Made by a program: the position numbers and the translations under genes | Notes under the pieces: model-generated | The model's input: the letters and a program-made list of their open reading frames with translations, nothing else | Databases searched by the model: none | Told to the model about the DNA's origin: nothing | In this document: in pieces, positions 19,187 to 28,580 of the stretch | Numbering within the stretch: the stretch's first letter is position 1 | How the letters are laid out: each line of letters begins with the position of its first letter | DNA from: Litoreibacter arenae DSM 19593 | Lineage (GTDB): Bacteria > Pseudomonadota > Alphaproteobacteria > Rhodobacterales > Rhodobacteraceae | Direction: 5' to 3' | Assembly (NCBI RefSeq): GCF_000442275.2 | Contig: NZ_KE557310.1 | Location: forward strand, 186,001 to 250,000 | DNA: 64,000 nt

Positions 19187-20620
19187 TCAGCCTGCGCGTC
19201 GGGTCTCGGTCACGCTCAGCGGGAAAACCTTGGCAGGGTTGAGCAGCCATTTCGGGTCGAACACATCCTTGACCTTCATCTGCGCCTCCATGTCTTCCGG
19301 CTTGAACTGGTCGAACATCAGGTCACGCTTTTCGATGCCAACGCCATGCTCGCCGGTCAGGCAACCGCCAACCTCGACGCACAGGCGGAGGATGTCGGCA
19401 CCCATCGCCTCGCACAGCTCCAGATCACCCTCCTTGTTGGCGTCAAACAGGATCAGAGGGTGCATGTTGCCATCACCTGCATGGAACACGTTGCCAACGT
19501 CCAAACCGTATTGCCTGGAAAACTCGCCTATGCGTTTCAGCACATAGGGCAGCTCCGACACCGGGATCGTGCCATCCAGACACATGTAATCGTTGATCTG
19601 TCCCATCGCTCCAAAGGCGGATTTGCGGCCCAGCCATATCTTGGCACTTTCCTCGGCGGACGTACTTTCGCGCAATTCCACAGGGTTGTGCCTGCCGGCG
19701 ATGTCCAGAATTTTGCGCAGTTGCTCGTCAATCTCTTCGGCGGAGCCTTCGACCTCCACGATCAAAAGTGCCTCGCAATCGGGGTAGCCTGCACCTGCGA
19801 ACGCCTCGGTCGCGCGGATCACAGGGCGGTCCATGAATTCAATCGCGACGGGCAAAACACCTGCTTTGATAATGTCCGCCACGCAGGCACCGGCCACCTC
19901 GTTATCGTCGAACGCCATCAGCACTGGCCGCGCTCCTTCGGGCTTGCGCAGGATGCGCAGCGTCGCTTCGGTCACCACGCCAAGTTGCCCCTCGGAGCCA
20001 CAGATCACGCCCAACAGATCGTAGCCTGCTGCGTCCAGATATGCGCCACCAATCTCAACCACTGTGCCGTCCATCTGCACCATGGTCACGCCCAACAGGT
20101 TGTTCGTGGTCACGCCGTATTTCAGGCAATGCGCACCGCCCGAGTTCATCGCGATGTTTCCTGCGATGGCACAAGCCAGCTGCGACGACGGGTCGGGTGC
20201 GTAGAAAAAATCATTCTCCTCTACCGCGCCGGTCACACTGAGGTTGGTGCGGCCGCTTTGGACGCGGATGTAGCGGTCGTCGTAGTTGGTCTCCAATACA
20301 TCGTTCAGCTTCGCGACACCAAGGATCACACAATCCGCAGTCGGCAAAGCGCCCCCCGCGAGTGATGTGCCAGAGCCGCGCGGAACCACGGGGACGCGTT
20401 CCTCGTGGCAGATTTTCAGCACGGCGGCGACCTCTTCCGTCGACGCGGGCAGCACCGCGCAAAGTGGTGGGCATTTATAAGCGGTCAGGGCGTCGCATTC
20501 ATATGCGCGGGTTTCGGCTTCGTCATGGATCACGGCATCACGCGGCAGGACCGCTTGCAAACGCTCCACCAGCCTGGCCTTTTTAGCCATAATCTTTACA
20601 TCAGGGGCGGGCATCTCCAT
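19187..20620 (-). CDS. glcD: Glycolate oxidase catalytic subunit
   Basis: A 477-residue FAD-dependent 2-hydroxyacid oxidase. The PCMH FAD domain carries VVPRGSGTSLAGGALP near residue 80 and IAMNSGGAHCLKYGVTTNN near residue 155. The C-terminal domain has DVGNVFHAGDGNMHPLILFD and GCLTGEHGVGIEKRD, both hallmarks of GlcD. It oxidises glycolate to glyoxylate with GlcE and GlcF. The start at 20620 is preceded by AGGAGG. A 19-bp palindrome lies 27 bp upstream, so the operon is probably controlled by a GntR/FadR-type regulator encoded elsewhere. Confidence 0.95.
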   Translation of the reverse strand: MEMPAPDVKIMAKKARLVERLQAVLPRDAVIHDEAETRAYECDALTAYKCPPLCAVLPASTEEVAAVLKICHEERVPVVPRGSGTSLAGGALPTADCVILGVAKLNDVLETNYDDRYIRVQSGRTNLSVTGAVEENDFFYAPDPSSQLACAIAGNIAMNSGGAHCLKYGVTTNNLLGVTMVQMDGTVVEIGGAYLDAAGYDLLGVICGSEGQLGVVTEATLRILRKPEGARPVLMAFDDNEVAGACVADIIKAGVLPVAIEFMDRPVIRATEAFAGAGYPDCEALLIVEVEGSAEEIDEQLRKILDIAGRHNPVELRESTSAEESAKIWLGRKSAFGAMGQINDYMCLDGTIPVSELPYVLKRIGEFSRQYGLDVGNVFHAGDGNMHPLILFDANKEGDLELCEAMGADILRLCVEVGGCLTGEHGVGIEKRDLMFDQFKPEDMEAQMKVKDVFDPKWLLNPAKVFPLSVTETRRAG

Positions 20621-20646
20621 GGCGTGTCCTCCTGAACCGCGTCAAT

Positions 20647-20665
20647 TGGTAAAAACATATTACCA
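20647..20665. promoter_or_regulatory. Putative GntR/FadR-type operator upstream of glcD
   Basis: TGGTAA-N7-TTACCA is a perfect 6-7-6 palindrome, 27 bp before the glcD start. The TGGT/ACCA half-site layout is typical of FadR-subfamily regulators such as GlcC, PdhR and LldR. No such regulator is adjacent to glcDEF here. Confidence 0.5.
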
Positions 20666-20710
20666 GTTTGGCCATCTGGCAAGTCTCTTGAATCGCAGCT
20701 AGGTTGCAGC

Positions 20711-21436
20711 ATGACTTTGCTTGACCACCTCTCCATGCTCACACTCCTGGACGCCGCCGCCTTCGGACTTCTGGTGTTCTGCTGGCTTGTCGTAAGCTGG
20801 TGGATAGAGCATCCCGGCGCGAGCCACCCGTCCGTGACTGTCATCATGATCAAATTTAGGCACGAATGGATGCGCCAGTTCGTGACCCGCGAACCGCGTG
20901 TATTTGACGCCGCGATTCTCGGCAACCTGCGGCAGGCGACAACCTTTTTCGCGTCGGGCTGCATGATCGCGATTGGCGGCATGCTGGCAATGATTGGCAA
21001 CACCGAGCAGTTGCAAATGGTCGCCTCAGACCTGACCGTGGACGAAGTTCCGAACATCGTCTGGCAGCTAAAACTACTGGCGGTGGTCATGTTTCTGACC
21101 AACGGCTTTCTTAAATTCGTCTGGTCCAACCGCCTGTTCGGCTACTGCGCCGTGGTGATGGCTGCCGTCCCCAACGACGTGGAGGCCCCGTCCGCCTATG
21201 CGCGGGCCGCGCAAGCCGCCGAAATCAATGTGCGGGCGGCATGGAATTTCAACCGAGGGTTGCGCGCAGTATATTACGCATTGGGCACACTTGCGTGGCT
21301 GCTTGGACCGGTCCCCTTGATTTTAGCGACGTTGACCGTCACTTTCATCATCTGGCAGCGTGAATTCATGTCGCTGTCGCGCACCATTTTGAAATCAGGC
21401 CCGCCCATGCCGGCCGCCGAGGAAGACAGACTATGA
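20711..21436 (+). CDS. DUF599 family membrane protein
   Basis: A 241-residue integral membrane protein with about four hydrophobic segments (LTLLDAAAFGLLVFCWLVVSW; an AIGGMLAMIG segment; LLAVVMFLTNGFLKFVW; LAWLLGPVPLILATLTVTFII). The pattern and the RQFVTREPRVFDAAI loop fit DUF599, a family of unknown function. It overlaps the next gene by four bases (ATGA), so the two are translated together. It is divergent from glcD. Confidence 0.8.
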   Translation: MTLLDHLSMLTLLDAAAFGLLVFCWLVVSWWIEHPGASHPSVTVIMIKFRHEWMRQFVTREPRVFDAAILGNLRQATTFFASGCMIAIGGMLAMIGNTEQLQMVASDLTVDEVPNIVWQLKLLAVVMFLTNGFLKFVWSNRLFGYCAVVMAAVPNDVEAPSAYARAAQAAEINVRAAWNFNRGLRAVYYALGTLAWLLGPVPLILATLTVTFIIWQREFMSLSRTILKSGPPMPAAEEDRL

Positions 21437-21792
21437 AAACGATACTGGCCACTGCCGCCGCCTTCGTCCTCTGGGCGCTTCCCACGCTGGCGGATCAGGC
21501 GAAGATCGAGCGTGTTACCGCCCGCCAGAACGGCAGCGGCTGGACCTTTGATGTCACCATCAGACATGCCGACACCGGCTGGGACCATTATGCCGACGGC
21601 TGGTCCGTAAATGCGCCGGACGGGACGGAGCTGGGCTTTCGCAAGCTGGCCCACCCGCACGAAACCGAGCAGCCATTTACACGGTCGCTATCCGGCGTGG
21701 TTATCCCCGACGGGGTGAACGAGGTCATAATCCGCGCCCGCGACAGCGTGCACGGTTGGTCGGACCACACCTATTCCATCAAACTAAGGTAA
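21433..21792 (+). CDS. Small secreted protein of unknown function
   Basis: A 119-residue protein with a clear signal peptide (MKTILATAAAFVLWALPTLA, cleavage before DQAK). The mature part is beta-rich with conserved-looking WTFDVTIRHADTGWDHYAD and HGWSDHTYSIKL ends. It has no cysteines, so it is not disulfide-bonded. It overlaps the DUF599 gene by ATGA, suggesting a functional pair at the cell envelope. Function unknown. Confidence 0.75.
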   Translation: MKTILATAAAFVLWALPTLADQAKIERVTARQNGSGWTFDVTIRHADTGWDHYADGWSVNAPDGTELGFRKLAHPHETEQPFTRSLSGVVIPDGVNEVIIRARDSVHGWSDHTYSIKLR

Positions 21793-21798
21793 GCTCTC

Positions 21799-23862
21799 CT
21801 AACGGCGGCCTTCGCGTAACCACGCGCCTACGCTCAACACCATTGCCAGCAGCAGGAACAGCCACGGCGACACCAGCGGGATCACGGTGACGTTGGTGGT
21901 CACATACGCATTGCGCGGGGTCAGGCCGATCCAGCCGCGACCGGCGGCGTTGCGACCCTCGCCCACCATGCGCAGGTTGGGGATGCCGTCTTCAAGGCTC
22001 ATAATCCCGCCGCGGGTTGCGTCGACCAAACCCTCCAGCTTGGCACCTGACGCGATGGTCTCGATGAATTCGCGCGGCGCGGCAGGGCCAAGGGCTATAA
22101 CGCTCTCCTGATCGCCTTCCTTGAGGCGGTAGAGCCCCTGCTCCTGCCCCTCAACCGTCGCCGTAAACCGGCCGGGCGAGGTTTCCTCCAACGGAACCGT
22201 GGTGACAGTGCCGTCAGGCGCGGTAATCTCGACCTCGCCCACCTCCAGCGCCAGAGTGCGGCGGGTGATCGTCATTGTCTGACCTTCCGCAACAGCGGTC
22301 AGCGCCTCTTCCTCAAGGTCGGGCTCCTTCATCATCCAATGCGCAAGCCGGCGCAGCAGTTCAAGCTGCGGCCCGCCGCCCTCGAACCCTCGATGCCAGA
22401 GCCATGCGTGGTCTGACGCCATCAACGCAATGCGCCCTTCGCCCACACGGTCGAGCGTCAGCAGCGGTCGCTCCTCGATGCCAGTCATGACGGTCTGGCC
22501 TTGCAGAGGCGAAACCTCGATCTGGCGCATCCAGCGGCCCCAGCCGGGGATGCCGTCGACGGTGGGGTTGGGGGCGAATTTCTCAAGCCCTTCGGTGACG
22601 GGGTGCCGCGCGCCCAGCTCGGAGATCAGCGGTGTGAAGCCTTGATCCAGCACCCGCGCGGTTGGCTCGGCTGGCATGATGCCCCCCAAGGGCGAGCGGT
22701 AGATGCTGTCGGCAGAGGCGAAGTCGGGGCCTGCGGCGACCAGTACCGCACCGCCCTTTTCGACATATTGACGGATGCTGTCGAAATAGAGCGCGGGTAG
22801 GATTCCGCGGCGCTTGTAGCGATCGAAGATGATCAGGTCAAATTCATCGACCTTCTCAAGGAATAATTCGCGCGTCGGGAAGGCGATCAGGGACAGTTCC
22901 GATACCGGCACGCCGTCCTGTTTTTCCGGCGGGCGCAGGATGGTGAAGTGGACGAGGTCCACCGCTGCGTCGGATTTCAACAGGTTGCGCCAAGTGCGCT
23001 CTCCCGCATGCGGCTCGCCGGAGACCAGCAACACCCTCAAACGGTCACGCACGCCGTTGATTTGCACAACCGCGGAGTTGTTCCGATCAGTCAGCTCGGT
23101 CTCGTCGGCGGCGACGTTGAATTGCAGCACGTTTATTCCACCATGAGGCAGCGTCAGAGGCAGTTGCAAATCCTCGCCGGTGGGAACTTGAAAGGTCTGA
23201 GCCTCCTCTCCGTCAATGGCAATAGACAGGCTGGCACGCGCAGGGATGTCACGCGGCACCGCGCCTTGATCCTCAATGCGTAAGGTCAGCGTGATTTCCT
23301 CGTCCAGAATGGCGAAGGCAGGAGCGTTTTTGACGATGAGGCGACGGTCCCAATCGGTGTCGCGGCCTGTGAGCAGCGTATGTAGCGGGGCCTCCAGCAC
23401 GGGCGCGCGTTGGGCATCGTGCAACTGGCCATCGGTGACAAGGATCGTGCCAGCGATGCGCGATTTCGGCTCCTCGGACAGAGTGTCGCTCAGGGCGGTC
23501 ATCAGCTCGGTGCCCGCGTCGCCCTGCCCGTCCGGCACGTTGACCGTGCGCAACTCCATCCCGCGCGATGTGATATCAGTGGTGAGCGCGTCCACCGCCT
23601 GCGCGGTCTGGCTTTCGCGGTCGGACAGGCGCTGCGAGGCACTTTCATCGACGACCATCACCACGATGTCGGACAGCGGATCGCGCTCCTCGTCCTGCAA
23701 GGACGGGTTTGCCAAGGCCACCAGCAGCACCGCCATTGCAGGCGCGCGAAGCCACCAGCCGCCCAAGCCGCGCCAGATGGCGAGGATGGCGAAAACTGCC
23801 GTGATCGCGGCAGCGACGTAGAGCGCGGGCCATGGCAGGAGGGGGTCGAAGATCACATCCAT
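21799..23862 (-). CDS. Membrane protein with glutamine amidotransferase-like domain
   Basis: A 687-residue protein anchored by two N-terminal hydrophobic segments (LYVAAAITAVFAILAIWRGL, APAMAVLLVALANP) and one near the C-terminus (PWLFLLLAMVLSVGAWL). The central part has a VWA-like beginning (IVVMVVDESASQRLSD) and a GATase1-like region (RVLLVSGEPHAGERTWRNLL, DLIIFDRYKRRGILP). It is last in the moxR-DUF58-DUF4159 operon. The start at 23862 lies one base past the previous stop and is preferred to an upstream codon that would overlap. Such operons are linked to envelope stress or metal-dependent complex assembly, but this protein's job is unknown. Confidence 0.8.
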   Translation of the reverse strand: MDVIFDPLLPWPALYVAAAITAVFAILAIWRGLGGWWLRAPAMAVLLVALANPSLQDEERDPLSDIVVMVVDESASQRLSDRESQTAQAVDALTTDITSRGMELRTVNVPDGQGDAGTELMTALSDTLSEEPKSRIAGTILVTDGQLHDAQRAPVLEAPLHTLLTGRDTDWDRRLIVKNAPAFAILDEEITLTLRIEDQGAVPRDIPARASLSIAIDGEEAQTFQVPTGEDLQLPLTLPHGGINVLQFNVAADETELTDRNNSAVVQINGVRDRLRVLLVSGEPHAGERTWRNLLKSDAAVDLVHFTILRPPEKQDGVPVSELSLIAFPTRELFLEKVDEFDLIIFDRYKRRGILPALYFDSIRQYVEKGGAVLVAAGPDFASADSIYRSPLGGIMPAEPTARVLDQGFTPLISELGARHPVTEGLEKFAPNPTVDGIPGWGRWMRQIEVSPLQGQTVMTGIEERPLLTLDRVGEGRIALMASDHAWLWHRGFEGGGPQLELLRRLAHWMMKEPDLEEEALTAVAEGQTMTITRRTLALEVGEVEITAPDGTVTTVPLEETSPGRFTATVEGQEQGLYRLKEGDQESVIALGPAAPREFIETIASGAKLEGLVDATRGGIMSLEDGIPNLRMVGEGRNAAGRGWIGLTPRNAYVTTNVTVIPLVSPWLFLLLAMVLSVGAWLREGRR

Positions 23863-23863
23863 C

Positions 23864-26608
23864 TCAGTTCCCCAGCCTTTCCAACAGGGCCGGAACATGG
23901 ACCTGATCAGATTTGTAGTTGCCGGTCAGCACATGCATCACCACGTTGACGCCAAAACGGATGGCAAGCTCGCGCTGACGCTCCCCTGCGAAGCCACGGC
24001 CCACCGGATAGCGAGGATTGCCGCGAGCATCCCGCGCCCACGCGGCGGCCCAATCGTTGCCGCCGATCAACACGGGCGTCACGCCGTCGTTGAGGTCACG
24101 GAACGGTAAGCCTTCGGCGGTCTCCGCATCAGCGGGGGCGGCCTCGACCCAAATATCGCGGGAGGTAAAGCGACCGGGGAAGTCCTGCAACAGATAGAAC
24201 GTGCGGGTCAGGACGTGGTCCTGCGGGATCGGCTCTAGTGCGGGAATGTCCAAAGGAGCCGCCAACGCCTGCAACTTGCGTCCTTGCGGAGTAGATGTTC
24301 CGAAGCCGCCAATATTGCCGTCGCGGGTGTCGAACAGGATCATCCCGCCGGTGCGCAGGTAGCGGTTCAGCTTGGCATAGGCGTCAGAGGACGGGGTCGG
24401 CTGGCTTTCGGTGATGGGCCAATAGAGCAACGGATAGAATGCAAGCTCGTCCGTTTCCAAATCGACGGCGATGGGGTCCGCGGGCTCGACCGAGGTGCGG
24501 CGGAAGAGGCTGAGGGACAGGCCTTTGAGCCCCTCGTCAGAGAGACGGTCCAGCGCGCTATCGCCGGTTTTGACATAGGCCAGAACGACCTCCGACGTGG
24601 CTTCCAGCGCACGGGCATCGTCTTGGGCGCGGGATTGTTGTGGCAGGGCCGAGACCGCGATCAGCACCAGCGCAGCGGTGGCGGACCCACGCAGTTTTCC
24701 GGACAGCGCCAGCGACGCGATAATATCGACCAGCAGCAAGGCCAAGGCCAGCGACAGGAGCGCGCCCATCAGCGGGGTTTCCTGTGCAACGACGATGCCC
24801 TCGATCTTGGTGCCAGCGGGCCATGAGGATGGGGCCAGCGTCGCGTCGGCAGGCAGCACATTCAACGCGATGCGGCGATCCTCGCCTGCATAAAGACCGG
24901 GCGGCAATTCGGGACCGATGGGGTCTTCGGCAATAGTTTCCCCTGCGACACCTGCCAGATTGCCCGCGTCGCGGACCACGCCGAACGCGTCCAGCGTTTC
25001 TTCGGGAACCCAAGTCGTGCCTGCCAAGTCCTCGGCGGCGATTTCAGCGGGGCGAGTGGAAATCGCGAGGCGCTCCAGCATCTGCACGAACAGGCCGGAC
25101 AACGGCAGGGTGGACCATTCGGCGTTGGCGGTGACGTGAAACAGAATGATCTGCCCATCGCCCAGCGGCTTTCGGGTGACTAGCGGCGTGCCGTCGGTCA
25201 GCGACGCGATAGTGCGTTCGGCCAAGTCGGGATCAGGTTGCGCCATGACTTGGGAATTGACCTGCACGTCTTCCGGGATCGTCAGACCGAAAAACGGGCT
25301 GTCACGGGTGAAGGTGCGCAGGGCTTTCGGCTCACCCCATGACATGGCCCCGCCAACACTACGGCCACCGGCACGCAGGCGCACCGGCATCAGCGGATCG
25401 GTGGCATCTATGTCTGCGGCAGCCGTGCGGGGGCCTGCGAACCGGACCAGCATGCCGCCCTCGTCGATCCAGTCCAGAAGATCGTCCCGCTCGGCAGGGG
25501 AAAACGTGGCGATATCGGCCAGCACCAGCACGTCGGGACTGGCGAGAAGCATGTCCTGCAACGCGCCCTCGATCAGATCGGCGGTCGGCACCAGCGCCTT
25601 GTTGAGATAGTAAAGCGGCGACAGGAGGTCCTGCGCCTCCTGGTCGTTGCGGCCTGAGAGCAACCCCACTTCGCGGCGCTTCAGGGCGTCATCTGTTAGT
25701 GTAACAGCGCCTGCGGAGCGGGTGCCTTGCACCTCGAACCGGTTGACCCGATTGCGCAGCTCCGTGGGCAGATCAAGCAGGATTTCCGCTTGGTCTGCGC
25801 CGATAGCGAAGGAGGCGGTGGCAGTGGCCAGTTCCTGCTCCGTCCCGTTCGGGTCGGGGCCGATGGCGGATATGGTGATGTCGCGGGCAGCGCCAGACGG
25901 GCTGCGAAGGGCTGTGACCGAGATGCGCCCGTCTTTGAATACGGCAGGCGTCAGGGCGTAGACGGGGCGAGGGGTTTCGATGACGGTCACGTCGCCTTTG
26001 TCGTTGAGCGTTGCCAGCAGATCGGCGCGGCTATCGCGGGCGAGGCCATCCGAGAACCAGATCGTCTCGAACGCCGTGTCGCCCAGACGGGTTTGCCAAT
26101 CGGCGAGCGTGTCTTCGTCCGGCTCCCACGCGCGGGGCTGCACGCCTGCGAGCGTCGCGGCGACGGTGTCAGCAGATTGGAAAGTCAGCTCGCCCACGGG
26201 CGGCTCGGACAGCACGGCGATCGCGGCGGGACGGCCTTCGCGGGCGGCTTCGGCCAGCAGTTCCTCGACCCGCGCGGTGCGGGCGGGCCAGTCGCGGGCG
26301 CTGGCCCATGAGCCGTCCATAGCGATCAACAGCGGGCCGGAGCCTGCGCGGTCCTCTTCGGGGTTCAGGACGGGACCGGCAAAGCCGATGATGAAGGCCG
26401 CGACGGCCAGCATACGGAGTAACAGCAGCCACCACGGCGTGGTGTCGGTTTGGGTCTCGTCATCGTTCAGACCCAGCAGCAGCGCGATGCCCGGAAAGCG
26501 GCGCTTTATCGGTGCAGGTGGCACGGCGCGCAGCAGCCACCACAGGATCGGCAGGATCGCGAGGGCCGCCAGCAAGATAGGTGTTGTGAAGGCGAGATTG
26601 GCGATCAT
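23864..26608 (-). CDS. DUF4159 protein with BatA-like N-terminus
   Basis: A 914-residue membrane-anchored protein. The first about 90 residues match the BatA/aerotolerance N-terminal region with two membrane segments (LLAALAILPILWWLLRAVPP; LRMLAVAAFIIGFAGPVLNP). The middle has VWA- and GATase-like stretches, and a membrane helix lies near residue 650. The C-terminal about 220 residues read as DUF4159 (LNRYLRTGGMILFDTRDGN, FPGRFTSRDIWVE). The start at 26608 overlaps the DUF58 stop by ATGA. It works within the moxR operon; proteins of this layout are thought to act at the periplasmic face, by family association only. Confidence 0.87.
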   Translation of the reverse strand: MIANLAFTTPILLAALAILPILWWLLRAVPPAPIKRRFPGIALLLGLNDDETQTDTTPWWLLLLRMLAVAAFIIGFAGPVLNPEEDRAGSGPLLIAMDGSWASARDWPARTARVEELLAEAAREGRPAAIAVLSEPPVGELTFQSADTVAATLAGVQPRAWEPDEDTLADWQTRLGDTAFETIWFSDGLARDSRADLLATLNDKGDVTVIETPRPVYALTPAVFKDGRISVTALRSPSGAARDITISAIGPDPNGTEQELATATASFAIGADQAEILLDLPTELRNRVNRFEVQGTRSAGAVTLTDDALKRREVGLLSGRNDQEAQDLLSPLYYLNKALVPTADLIEGALQDMLLASPDVLVLADIATFSPAERDDLLDWIDEGGMLVRFAGPRTAAADIDATDPLMPVRLRAGGRSVGGAMSWGEPKALRTFTRDSPFFGLTIPEDVQVNSQVMAQPDPDLAERTIASLTDGTPLVTRKPLGDGQIILFHVTANAEWSTLPLSGLFVQMLERLAISTRPAEIAAEDLAGTTWVPEETLDAFGVVRDAGNLAGVAGETIAEDPIGPELPPGLYAGEDRRIALNVLPADATLAPSSWPAGTKIEGIVVAQETPLMGALLSLALALLLVDIIASLALSGKLRGSATAALVLIAVSALPQQSRAQDDARALEATSEVVLAYVKTGDSALDRLSDEGLKGLSLSLFRRTSVEPADPIAVDLETDELAFYPLLYWPITESQPTPSSDAYAKLNRYLRTGGMILFDTRDGNIGGFGTSTPQGRKLQALAAPLDIPALEPIPQDHVLTRTFYLLQDFPGRFTSRDIWVEAAPADAETAEGLPFRDLNDGVTPVLIGGNDWAAAWARDARGNPRYPVGRGFAGERQRELAIRFGVNVVMHVLTGNYKSDQVHVPALLERLGN

Positions 26609-27510
26609 GATGCCCCCCGCTCCAGCGATTGATAAAGCCATAGCAGCGCCTTGGCCGCCGGATCATTTGTGTGGTGGCACATGTAGCGCCAGCCGGTTTT
26701 GCGGGCCAGATCCTGCAATTGCGCTTTGCGCGCGGCGAGCCGTTCCAGATAGGCGTCGCGCAGGGAGTTGGCTTTCAGGGTCTCGAATTTGATCGCACCC
26801 GACATGCTCTCGAACACGGTGCGCCCGTCATAGGGGAAAGCTTCCTCGTCGGGGTCGAGTACTTGCAGCAACGCGCCGCGCACGCCGCGGTCCGTGGCCG
26901 AAGTAAGGGCTTCCGCCACCTTGGACGGGTCGCCCAGAAAATCGGAAATGAACACCGCGCGGGAGCCTGCGGGCAGGATGCGGGCATTGGGCGTGCCGTA
27001 GTCAGCCTCGCCTTGCGCGTTCATCAAGTGGCCCGCGATACGGGTCAGTTGTGCTTCCCCCCTGCGCGGCGGGGTGCCGCGATCAGCAAGGCCGAAACGC
27101 TCGCCGCCCTTGTTCAGTAGAACGCAGAGCGCCATGGCAATAACGCGGGCGCGATGGCCTTTGGTGGGGCGATCCTTGCCGCCTGTGAACGACATCGACA
27201 TGGCGTCATCCACCCACAGCATCACAGATTGCGCGGCCTGCCATTCCTTTTGGCGCACGAAAGTCGCGTCGGAGCGGCCGGAACGTCGCCAGTCGATATC
27301 GCGCACCCCGTCGCCGTGCTGCGAGGGGCGGTATTGCCAGAACTCGTCCCCCATGCCCGCGCGTTTGCGGCCATGCTCCCCCAGCAGAACCGTCGACGCC
27401 AAATGATCCGCCTGCGCCAGAAGCGCGGGAAACGCGCTGGCGTGTGCCTCGGCGCGATGCCTGAGGCTGGCGGGTGTGGTCGCCGGATCGTTGGGCGAAA
27501 GCTGGCTCAC
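26605..27510 (-). CDS. DUF58 domain protein
   Basis: A 301-residue cytosolic protein with the DUF58 signature DIDWRRSGRSD near residue 75, followed by a VWA-like fold (VMLWVDDAMSMSFTG) whose metal-site serine cluster is present. The start codon is GTG at 27510, in a GTGA overlap with the stop of moxR. DUF58 proteins are regular partners of MoxR ATPases in chaperone-like modules that mature or insert metal-containing enzymes. The client is not evident here. Confidence 0.9.
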   Translation of the reverse strand: MSQLSPNDPATTPASLRHRAEAHASAFPALLAQADHLASTVLLGEHGRKRAGMGDEFWQYRPSQHGDGVRDIDWRRSGRSDATFVRQKEWQAAQSVMLWVDDAMSMSFTGGKDRPTKGHRARVIAMALCVLLNKGGERFGLADRGTPPRRGEAQLTRIAGHLMNAQGEADYGTPNARILPAGSRAVFISDFLGDPSKVAEALTSATDRGVRGALLQVLDPDEEAFPYDGRTVFESMSGAIKFETLKANSLRDAYLERLAARKAQLQDLARKTGWRYMCHHTNDPAAKALLWLYQSLERGAS

Positions 27511-28514
27511 GCGGCGGCTTTCCGTTGACCTGTTTGGGTGGCGACATCCGCGATGACGTCGGACAGAACGCGGCCTTCGGCGCGGGCGGCGAAGCTGAGG
27601 GCCATGCGGTGCGACAGGACAGGATCGGCCAGCGCCAGCACGTCGTCAGACGATGGCGCAAGGCGGCCTTGCAGCAAAGCGCGGGCGCGAACGGTTAGCA
27701 TTAACGCTTGCGCAGCACGCGGACCGGGCCCCCATGAGACGGTGTCGCGGACAAGGTCAGTGGCTTCGGCCTCGTCAGGGCGGCAGGCGCGGACGAGGTC
27801 GAGGATGTGTTCGACCACGGCGTCACCCACGGGCATACGGCGCACAAGGGTTTGCGCGGCGATTAGCTCCTCGCCCGTGAACACGGCGGTCGATTTGGCG
27901 GACACTGTGCCGGTCGTGGCCAGCAGGATATCGCGCTCGGTATCACGGTCGGGATAGTCGACGTTGATCTGCAAAAGGAACCGGTCAAGCTGGGCTTCAG
28001 GCAGCGGATAGGTGCCTTCTTGCTCCAGCGGGTTCTGGGTTGCCAAAACATGGAATGGCGCAGGCAGCGCGTGGTCGGTGCCAGCCACGGTGACGGAGCG
28101 TTCCTGCATCGCCTGCAACAGTGCGGACTGGGTACGCGGCGAGGCGCGGTTGATCTCGTCGGCCATCAGCAGTTGCGCAAAGATCGGGCCTTCGATGTAG
28201 CGAAAAGCGCGGGTGCCGTCATCGGCGGTTTCCAGCACCTCGGAGCCGATGATGTCGGCAGGCATCAGGTCCGGCGTGAACTGCACGCGGTTGGAGCTGA
28301 GACCCATCACGGTCGATAGAGTGTCAACCAGCAGCGTTTTACCCAAGCCCGGCAGCCCCATCAGCAACGCATGTCCTCCGGACAGCATCGCGACCAGAGA
28401 CAGATCGACGACGTCCTGCTGGCCGATGATCTGCTGGCCAATGCTGGACCGTGCGGCACTCAGCTTGTCGCCTAGGGTTTCGATATCTTTTACCAGATCT
28501 TGCGTGTCGGCCAT
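27507..28514 (-). CDS. MoxR-family AAA+ ATPase
   Basis: A 335-residue AAA+ ATPase. Walker A is GLPGLGKT near residues 54-61, Walker B is LLMADEINRA near 118, and sensor regions follow (FHVLATQNPLEQEGTYPLPEAQLDRF), all classic for MoxR. It is first in a four-gene operon with DUF58, DUF4159 and a GATase-like membrane protein, every junction overlapping or within one base. The promoter must lie in the 66-bp space shared with the divergent DUF1285 gene. Confidence 0.95.
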   Translation of the reverse strand: MADTQDLVKDIETLGDKLSAARSSIGQQIIGQQDVVDLSLVAMLSGGHALLMGLPGLGKTLLVDTLSTVMGLSSNRVQFTPDLMPADIIGSEVLETADDGTRAFRYIEGPIFAQLLMADEINRASPRTQSALLQAMQERSVTVAGTDHALPAPFHVLATQNPLEQEGTYPLPEAQLDRFLLQINVDYPDRDTERDILLATTGTVSAKSTAVFTGEELIAAQTLVRRMPVGDAVVEHILDLVRACRPDEAEATDLVRDTVSWGPGPRAAQALMLTVRARALLQGRLAPSSDDVLALADPVLSHRMALSFAARAEGRVLSDVIADVATQTGQRKAAA

Positions 28515-28580
28515 GTGACAACTCCCTCGGGGCGGCTATACTCTATGCAGGTATAAAGGCAGATATGGCGGGATAATAGA

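Noticed and set aside
19025-20365. A 446-codon plus-strand open frame opposite glcD
   Set aside because: Antisense shadow of glcD, which has clear FAD motifs; the shadow has no recognisable fold.
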